Source: an uncultured Sphingobacteriaceae bacterium (GTDB taxonomy: Bacteria > Bacteroidota > Bacteroidia > Sphingobacteriales > Sphingobacteriaceae). From it: a stretch of DNA of 51,638 nucleotides. The notes beneath the pieces were generated by a model. It made no database searches and had not been told where the DNA came from. It worked only from the letters and a program-made list of their open reading frames with translations. Positions 46,315 through 51,638 of this stretch are shown piece after piece. The position numbers and the translations under genes were made by a program. How positions within the stretch are numbered: the first letter of the stretch is position 1; each line of letters opens with the position of its first letter. The DNA is taken from NCBI GenBank assembly GCA_946887045.1, contig CAMPKC010000028.1, positions 1-51,638 of the forward strand. Reading direction: 5' to 3'.

Positions 46315-48258
46315 TTATTTACAATCTAGAACGAACGGCGTTCCATTGTATAATAAACGAAATTCTGTCCGGCGATTAAGCGGCTGATTAGCAACGCAAT
46401 GGCCATCTGAACATGAAACTAAAAGACGCCTTTCCCCGAAAAATTCTACTCTGATTCTTTCTTCTGCGATACCATGCCTCATCAAGTGGCCTTTAACCAT
46501 CATTGAACGATATTTAGAAAGTTGGTCATTATAGGAATAACTTGCTGTTGCATCAGTATGCGAAGACACCTTAACCTGCAGATAAGGAAATTCGTTCATC
46601 AGATCTATTAGCCTGGTCAGTGTCGGGATTTCAGACGATCGTAACGAAGATTGATCTGAATTATAGTAAACATTTCCAACCTGAACTTTTTTTCTAAGTT
46701 CCATACATTCCGCTTCTGTAAGTCCGGGATTTATAAATGGATTATTTAATCTGTCCGAAATTGTTTCAGATGAAGAAATCGTCTTCACTTTAACAGTAAC
46801 TCTTTTCACATCTGTAAAATCCGGGGCGCCCGGCTTAACAGCTATTAACTGCAACTTATCATTCGACGGACTTAATGGATTTTGTTCAAAGCCATATATA
46901 TCATCATTCCCCTTCCGGTTCGAGCTAAAAAATCCAGACGATAGTTTAGGTCTGTATATGATCCCGAAATCATCTTTTTGTGAATTAACAGGATATCCGA
47001 GGTTTAGGGGATCATTTGATGGAATATATTTTTCCAGCGCGACTTTGAAAATATCCAGTCCGCCAAGTCCGGGTAATCCCGTTGAAGAGAAATATAATTC
47101 ACGGTTATCTCTTAAATAAGGAAAAACTTCGTCTCCCTTTGTATTCACTCCCGGCCCCAGATTAACCGGTCTGCTCCAAGTATTATTTTGTTTTACACTG
47201 TAATATAGGTCCATACCGCCCATTCCACCCGGCATATCCGATGAAAAGTATAAGATATTTCCATCCGCTGATAATGCAGGATGGGCTGTAGAATATTCAT
47301 TACTATTATAGTCAAACTCCTGAACATCTTTCCATTCACCCTTAATAAATCGGGCAGAATACAATTTCAACTTATTCACACCTTCCCGACTTAATCGCTG
47401 GGTGCCTTTATAAAAGTTATTACGGGTAAACATGATTGACTTTTCATCAAGCGTAAGGCTCACCGGCCCGTCGTGAAACTTGGTTTTAAGCGCACCATGA
47501 ACACGTGTTACTTTGGCGGGTTTTTTATTGAATGAATAAACTCCTGAACCATTCAATCCTCTGACACCAAAATCGCCAACTGTACGATTATCCCTCACCT
47601 GAATAAAAATTTCTCCTTCATTTGAAGACATGATAGTATCCTCACCTAAGAGCTTAAACTCGAGATTGTCTACCGTGTAGAGATCTATAAAGGGCTTGAA
47701 ATCCCATCCTGAAATATATTTACTACGAATTGAAAATTCCCGGTTTGACGAGAACATGAGACCCTGCTTAAAAAACACGGGACTAAACTCATCAAAAGTT
47801 GTATTAAGAGTAGTGAAAGTGATATTCCACTGACTTGAGTCGGCATAAAATTCATTCATGCTTTCAGAATACTTTTTTGAAAATTTAGCTGCCCTGGCAT
47901 CTCCTGATTCTCCAAGCTTCTGGTACCAATAGGCAGAGCTCTTATAATTGCTGTTTGATGCCAACGCTTCGGCATAATTCAAATAGTTATTTATATTTCC
48001 TGAATTGAGATTTATCGCTTTGGAAAACCATTTCTCGGCATTCTTATAATCGCGAATATTTTCGTAGGATGTCGCTAATCTTTCAATCGCCCGGATATTC
48101 AAAGAATCTGACTTCAGTCCTTTTTCATAATACTGAATAGCACTTTTGTAGCGCATCTGGCTAAATTCAGTGTCCGCTTTGCGGAAATTCTTATCCTGAG
48201 CCATGACTGTATTTCCTCCCCAAAGAAGAAAAACACTGATCGAAATTAAAAACCTCAT
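46315..48258 (-). CDS. OmpA-family protein with TPR and PD40 repeats (PorE/SprE-like setting)
   Basis: A 647-residue envelope protein. I start at the ATG at 48258, where a signal peptide begins (MRFLISISVFLLWGG, cut after VMAQ), 1 base after the PorP/SprF stop. TPR units cover about 22-125. PD40/WD40-like blades cover about 145-450 (for example SADGNILYFSSDMPGGMGGMDLYYS, quoted in part: LYFSSDMPGGMGG). An OmpA peptidoglycan-binding domain covers about 530-640 (SSHTDATASYSYN and NRRTEF). Such proteins anchor T9SS or adhesin-related PorP/SprF complexes to peptidoglycan. It forms an operon with the PorP/SprF and giant adhesin genes. Confidence 0.92.
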   Translation of the reverse strand: MRFLISISVFLLWGGNTVMAQDKNFRKADTEFSQMRYKSAIQYYEKGLKSDSLNIRAIERLATSYENIRDYKNAEKWFSKAINLNSGNINNYLNYAEALASNSNYKSSAYWYQKLGESGDARAAKFSKKYSESMNEFYADSSQWNITFTTLNTTFDEFSPVFFKQGLMFSSNREFSIRSKYISGWDFKPFIDLYTVDNLEFKLLGEDTIMSSNEGEIFIQVRDNRTVGDFGVRGLNGSGVYSFNKKPAKVTRVHGALKTKFHDGPVSLTLDEKSIMFTRNNFYKGTQRLSREGVNKLKLYSARFIKGEWKDVQEFDYNSNEYSTAHPALSADGNILYFSSDMPGGMGGMDLYYSVKQNNTWSRPVNLGPGVNTKGDEVFPYLRDNRELYFSSTGLPGLGGLDIFKVALEKYIPSNDPLNLGYPVNSQKDDFGIIYRPKLSSGFFSSNRKGNDDIYGFEQNPLSPSNDKLQLIAVKPGAPDFTDVKRVTVKVKTISSSETISDRLNNPFINPGLTEAECMELRKKVQVGNVYYNSDQSSLRSSEIPTLTRLIDLMNEFPYLQVKVSSHTDATASYSYNDQLSKYRSMMVKGHLMRHGIAEERIRVEFFGERRLLVSCSDGHCVANQPLNRRTEFRLLYNGTPFVLDCK

Positions 48259-48259
48259 A

Positions 48260-49183
48260 TTAAAAATATCTTGGGGACAATACTTTATCTTTTTCAAAGC
48301 TAAATTCATAACGTAACATGATCTCGTGACTTCCGGAATTGAAGTTTGCCAATTTGGTTACGCTCCTGTCGTACGAATAGCCAAACCTGATCTGTGGAGT
48401 CACCTGAGCTTCGACTAAAGCGCCGATATCAGCATTGGTACGATATTGAACTCCGACCGAGAACACATTTTTTATCCAAAGATTAGTATTAAGGTCTAAC
48501 TGAAGCGGGGCCCCTTTTACTCCTTTAAATAAAAACGAAGGCTTAAGTTTAAAATCATCGTCCAGGTTTATAACGTAGCCTGATGCAATAAAAAGATGCA
48601 GGTACTGACGTGCAACCAAACCATTGGTTACAACTACTTTATTATTATTCAGCGTATTGTTTAGAAGATGCGGGGCAGACGCGCCAATATAAAATCTATC
48701 AGTATTATAATAAATTCCCGCTCCGAAATTGAGTAATACCTGGTCGATATTGCTCAGAAATGCATAGTCTATTCCGTTTTCCTGTAGTTGAACTGAATTA
48801 AAATCTGCCTTGAAGTGCGAAGCTCCTGCCTGCAGACCGAAAGCGAAAGTTGATTTTTCGCTGAATATCCGGTAAGCGTAACTAACAAAGCCGCCCGAAA
48901 GGCTTGTAATGCCCACTTCGTCATTAAACAACTGCACTCCCATCCCCACTTTTTTATTTCGTAAAGGTGTATCAAATGATAAAGTCTTAGTTTGCGGAGC
49001 ACCTTCTACCCCAACCCACTGGCTGCGCATAAGGGCGGTGGTACTTAAAATATCGCGGCTGCCGGCATAAGCTGGGTTGATAGCCAGCGTATTGAACATA
49101 TACTGCGAGTACATGGCATCTTGTTGTCCAAATAAATGAAGACTAACAAAAAAAAGAAGTGAAGTAATAAAGCTCTTTTTCAT
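48260..49183 (-). CDS. PorP/SprF-family type IX secretion membrane protein
   Basis: A 307-residue outer-membrane barrel with a signal peptide (ITSLLFFVSLHLFGQ) and the family start QQDAMYSQYMFNTLAINPAYAGSR (in part: QYMFNTLAINPAYAG). Strands fill the rest, and the C-terminus is charged (SPRYF). In Flavobacterium SprF is needed for export of the adhesin encoded next to it. Here the giant adhesin gene ends 2 bases upstream, so this protein likely serves that adhesin through its type B sorting domain. Confidence 0.95.
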   Translation of the reverse strand: MKKSFITSLLFFVSLHLFGQQDAMYSQYMFNTLAINPAYAGSRDILSTTALMRSQWVGVEGAPQTKTLSFDTPLRNKKVGMGVQLFNDEVGITSLSGGFVSYAYRIFSEKSTFAFGLQAGASHFKADFNSVQLQENGIDYAFLSNIDQVLLNFGAGIYYNTDRFYIGASAPHLLNNTLNNNKVVVTNGLVARQYLHLFIASGYVINLDDDFKLKPSFLFKGVKGAPLQLDLNTNLWIKNVFSVGVQYRTNADIGALVEAQVTPQIRFGYSYDRSVTKLANFNSGSHEIMLRYEFSFEKDKVLSPRYF

Positions 49184-49185
49184 AC

Positions 49186-51638
49186 TTATCTGTTGATGGT
49201 AAGGAAGCCGATATATCGATCCTTTCCATTTTTCTTGCTTACTATATAATAATAGGTACCGTCTGGAATATCTTTACCAGTATAAAGACCCTGGTTACAG
49301 ATACCATTCCACGTATTTTTGTAGTCGGCATCTTTATAGATGACATTTCCCCATCTGTTATAAATCTCAAGACTAATTCTTTCGCCATCCAGGTTTTCTA
49401 TATAAAAGCCGTCATTAATACCGTCTCCGTTAGGCGAAAAACCTTCGGGTGCACGTATGGTCGACTTTTCGAGCGTTATAGGCGTCTCAATTCTCTCATC
49501 CGGGTTCCCGTCATTGTCCGGGTCTGGATCTTTTCCGGAAGTAGATATATCTGTAATTTGACCTGAAGAGCCTTCAGCGGTTCCGGTTGCTATATTATTA
49601 AACGGCCCGTAGTTGTTAGGATCAGGAATTACTTTGACGGTAAAGTGAATAGTATCTACCTGTCCTGCTGCCAGAATATTATCTGCGGCAAGCAGATTAT
49701 CACTTCCCTTTCCGTTGAAAGAAAGATTAGGTTTTAACAATCCCGAGGACACTTTGGGAGCCCCTTCTACGGAAAATTGTAGCGGAATAGGGAAAGTTTT
49801 AGAGAGATTATCTGTTACCTGAACATTTTTCAAAGGCACGTTGCCCAGATTTTTGACTGTAATAGAATAGGTAATCAGGTTACTCTTGTCCAGTTGTTTT
49901 AGCGGAGTACCTACGGATTTTGCGATACCAAGCAGTGCGTTTCCTTGTAGTGAAACCGACGTGGCATCTCCTTCGGAAGGATCGGATGGGTTGCCATTAT
50001 TATTGGGATCCGGATCAGTACCGGGTGTGGATAAGTCCGTTACTGTAACACCCTGTCCGAGCCCGCTGGCTGTTGCTGAATTAGAATAAGTTCCGACAAG
50101 ACCAGCTAATTCAACATTGACTGTAAAGCTTATTGTGGCACTGCTGCCTTTTGAAAGTGTACCATTAACATTAAGCAGGTTTTTGTCGGTACTTCCGTTG
50201 AACAATATATTTCCGGATAGAGAACCTCCAGCAGCTACCGGCTGACTTATAACTTTGTACTTTAAAGGCGCCGGAAAAGCTTTCTCCAAGTCATCTATCA
50301 CCTGAACCTGGCTTAGTTCAGCATTCCCCATATTTTTCACAGTAAGGGTGTATGCTATATTATAGCTACCATCTTTTTGTAGTAAGGGTTGCGAATTTGT
50401 TTTTGCCAGACCAATTATCGGACGAGCGCTCACATGTAACGTAACCGTACCGGTCTGACATAGAGTAAGTGATTTATTATCACATGCCTGATAACTAAAG
50501 CTATCTGTACCTGTAAAATTCAGATTAGGTACATAGGTAAACCCACCATCCGAATTTACTGTTACCGCGCCATTACCAGGCTGAGACACCACAGATGCCG
50601 TTAAGTGATCATTATCCGGATCTGTATCGTTCGCAAGCACCCCTGCAGATGCGATTACGTTTAACACAGTTCCTGCGGTTACGGTGTAAGCATCTGCGAC
50701 AACTACCGGCGCTGTGTTTAACGGACTGGCGATAGTCAGCGATCCATTAACAAAAGTAATAGCATAGTTTTCAGAACTTAATCCGGATGGAATAATGGTG
50801 TAAGTCCCGGTAGCTTTTGCACCTGATGAAGTTCCGCCGTAGGATAGAACACCTGTAATGCTGTTTGTCTCGTTATCTCCGTTAATAAAGCCACTATAGA
50901 CAATGCCATTGCCTCCACTGTAGGCAACATTATCAAAGAACTTACTGTCATTATTTGCTTTTACTGTTAATGGAGACTTATTAATAGTTAATGTACCGCC
51001 AGTATAAGTAATGATATAATTTGGAGATGAGTATCCTGAAGGGACAATGGTGTAAGTTCCTGTTGCAATTGCCCCCTGCGAGGTACCCGAAAACGTTAAC
51101 GTTCCGCTTAAGCTGCTTTCTCCATCACCATTTACAAAACCAGAATAATTCACTCCGTTACTCCCCACATAGGAAATTTTATCATAGGTTTTACTATGAT
51201 CCTTTGCAGTAATTGACAATGGTGCTTTGTTTACTATCAGAGTGCCATTGATAAATGTTATGGAATAATTGCTTACGCTGATACCTTGTACATCGCTGCC
51301 GGTGATGGAATAACTGCCCGCCCCGGCTGCGGAAGCTGATCCGCTACTGGTAATAGTTAATCCTGTTAAGGCATCCCCGCTTACCAAACTGCCCGATGTT
51401 AAGCTAAACTCAGTGCCTGCAAACGCTTTCGCAACACCGTATAATTTTGAAGCATTGTCCAGGGTGATAGTAATTGCCCTTCCGGTGATATCCGCTGTAG
51501 TTGTTGCACTTGTTGAGGATAACGAGTAGTTGCCTGCATCCGCTCCTGTTAAACTTAAGCCTGTTGCAGTTACGGTTTTGCCAGTGCCAACTGAAGAACT
51601 CGAGAAGGTCGCTGTGCCGCCGGTTAAGGTTACAACTT
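49186..51638 (-). CDS. Giant T9SS-exported adhesin, C-terminal part (gene runs off the window)
   Basis: The frame stays open to the window end, so at least 817 residues are seen and the start lies outside. From the window end toward the C-terminus there is a YDG-like unit (TATGLSLTGADAGNYSL), then MBG-like repeats of about 81 residues (TAKDHSKTYDKISY, KANNDSKFFDNVAY). A cadherin-like Big_9 unit (VLANDTDPDNDHLTASV) and two DUF11-like repeats (VKNMGNAELSQVQVIDD, VKNLGNVPLKNVQVTDN) follow. A type B (CHU_C) sorting domain closes it, with SPNGDGINDGFYI and YNRWGNVIYK. It is a surface adhesin exported with the PorP/SprF protein that follows 2 bases later. Confidence 0.93.
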   Translation of the reverse strand, partial: VVTLTGGTATFSSSSVGTGKTVTATGLSLTGADAGNYSLSSTSATTTADITGRAITITLDNASKLYGVAKAFAGTEFSLTSGSLVSGDALTGLTITSSGSASAAGAGSYSITGSDVQGISVSNYSITFINGTLIVNKAPLSITAKDHSKTYDKISYVGSNGVNYSGFVNGDGESSLSGTLTFSGTSQGAIATGTYTIVPSGYSSPNYIITYTGGTLTINKSPLTVKANNDSKFFDNVAYSGGNGIVYSGFINGDNETNSITGVLSYGGTSSGAKATGTYTIIPSGLSSENYAITFVNGSLTIASPLNTAPVVVADAYTVTAGTVLNVIASAGVLANDTDPDNDHLTASVVSQPGNGAVTVNSDGGFTYVPNLNFTGTDSFSYQACDNKSLTLCQTGTVTLHVSARPIIGLAKTNSQPLLQKDGSYNIAYTLTVKNMGNAELSQVQVIDDLEKAFPAPLKYKVISQPVAAGGSLSGNILFNGSTDKNLLNVNGTLSKGSSATISFTVNVELAGLVGTYSNSATASGLGQGVTVTDLSTPGTDPDPNNNGNPSDPSEGDATSVSLQGNALLGIAKSVGTPLKQLDKSNLITYSITVKNLGNVPLKNVQVTDNLSKTFPIPLQFSVEGAPKVSSGLLKPNLSFNGKGSDNLLAADNILAAGQVDTIHFTVKVIPDPNNYGPFNNIATGTAEGSSGQITDISTSGKDPDPDNDGNPDERIETPITLEKSTIRAPEGFSPNGDGINDGFYIENLDGERISLEIYNRWGNVIYKDADYKNTWNGICNQGLYTGKDIPDGTYYYIVSKKNGKDRYIGFLTINR

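Overview
The window looks like a chromosomal segment of a Bacteroidota bacterium, most likely a Sphingobacteriaceae relative (Pedobacter/Mucilaginibacter type). Four things point there: type IX secretion (T9SS) sorting domains on secreted enzymes and an adhesin, a PorP/SprF-like protein beside an OmpA/PD40 protein, SusC-style TonB receptors with carboxypeptidase-like N-domains, and promoters of the TAnnTTTG type with A-rich leaders instead of strong Shine-Dalgarno sites. I see no rRNA, tRNA, CRISPR array or insertion sequence.

Layout. 1-201: C-terminal remnant of a HigA-type antitoxin. 380-5477 (minus): a five-gene envelope operon with a LolA-like carrier, two FtsX-type permeases, a LolD/MacB-like ATPase and an outer-membrane beta-barrel. 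5653-5784: possible broken heavy-metal-binding ORF. 5905-20076 (minus): three large carbohydrate-active genes, namely a GH42-like glycosidase, a 1435-residue pectinesterase and a 2373-residue pectate lyase/pectinesterase fusion. The last two carry T9SS signals and share upstream promoter elements. 20553-32374: iron-related region with a TonB receptor plus PepSY reductase-like gene, a DUF4419 protein, KatG, two small unknown genes, and a second TonB receptor. The two receptors share a 25-bp palindromic operator. 32518-35718 (minus): a CheB-CheR-PAS-histidine kinase. 36130-38590: two DUF1593/Sde182-type nucleoside-hydrolase-like proteins. 38770-46145: a sulfur (sulfide/persulfide/thiosulfate) cluster with its own Crp/Fnr regulator. 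46315-51638 (minus): OmpA/PD40 protein, PorP/SprF protein, and the end of a giant T9SS-exported adhesin that runs off the window.

How parts work together. In the sulfur cluster four promoters carry the palindrome TGTGAC-N4-GTCAC at nearly constant distance (21-22 bp gap) from a -7 box. The Crp/Fnr recognition helix has the Arg-Glu...Arg set that in E. coli CRP reads TGTGA. This makes a coherent local regulon: a small membrane protein, a TauE/SafE exporter, an MBL-fold dioxygenase with two rhodanese domains, a rhodanese, a universal stress protein, two YeeE/YedE half-transporters and a CoA-disulfide/persulfide reductase. In the pectin region one polypeptide carries both the demethylating and the cleaving activity. 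In the iron region the shared operator lies over the -33/-7 spacer of both receptor promoters, as expected for an iron-responsive repressor.

Limits: all family calls come from reading motifs by eye. No database or structure search was run.
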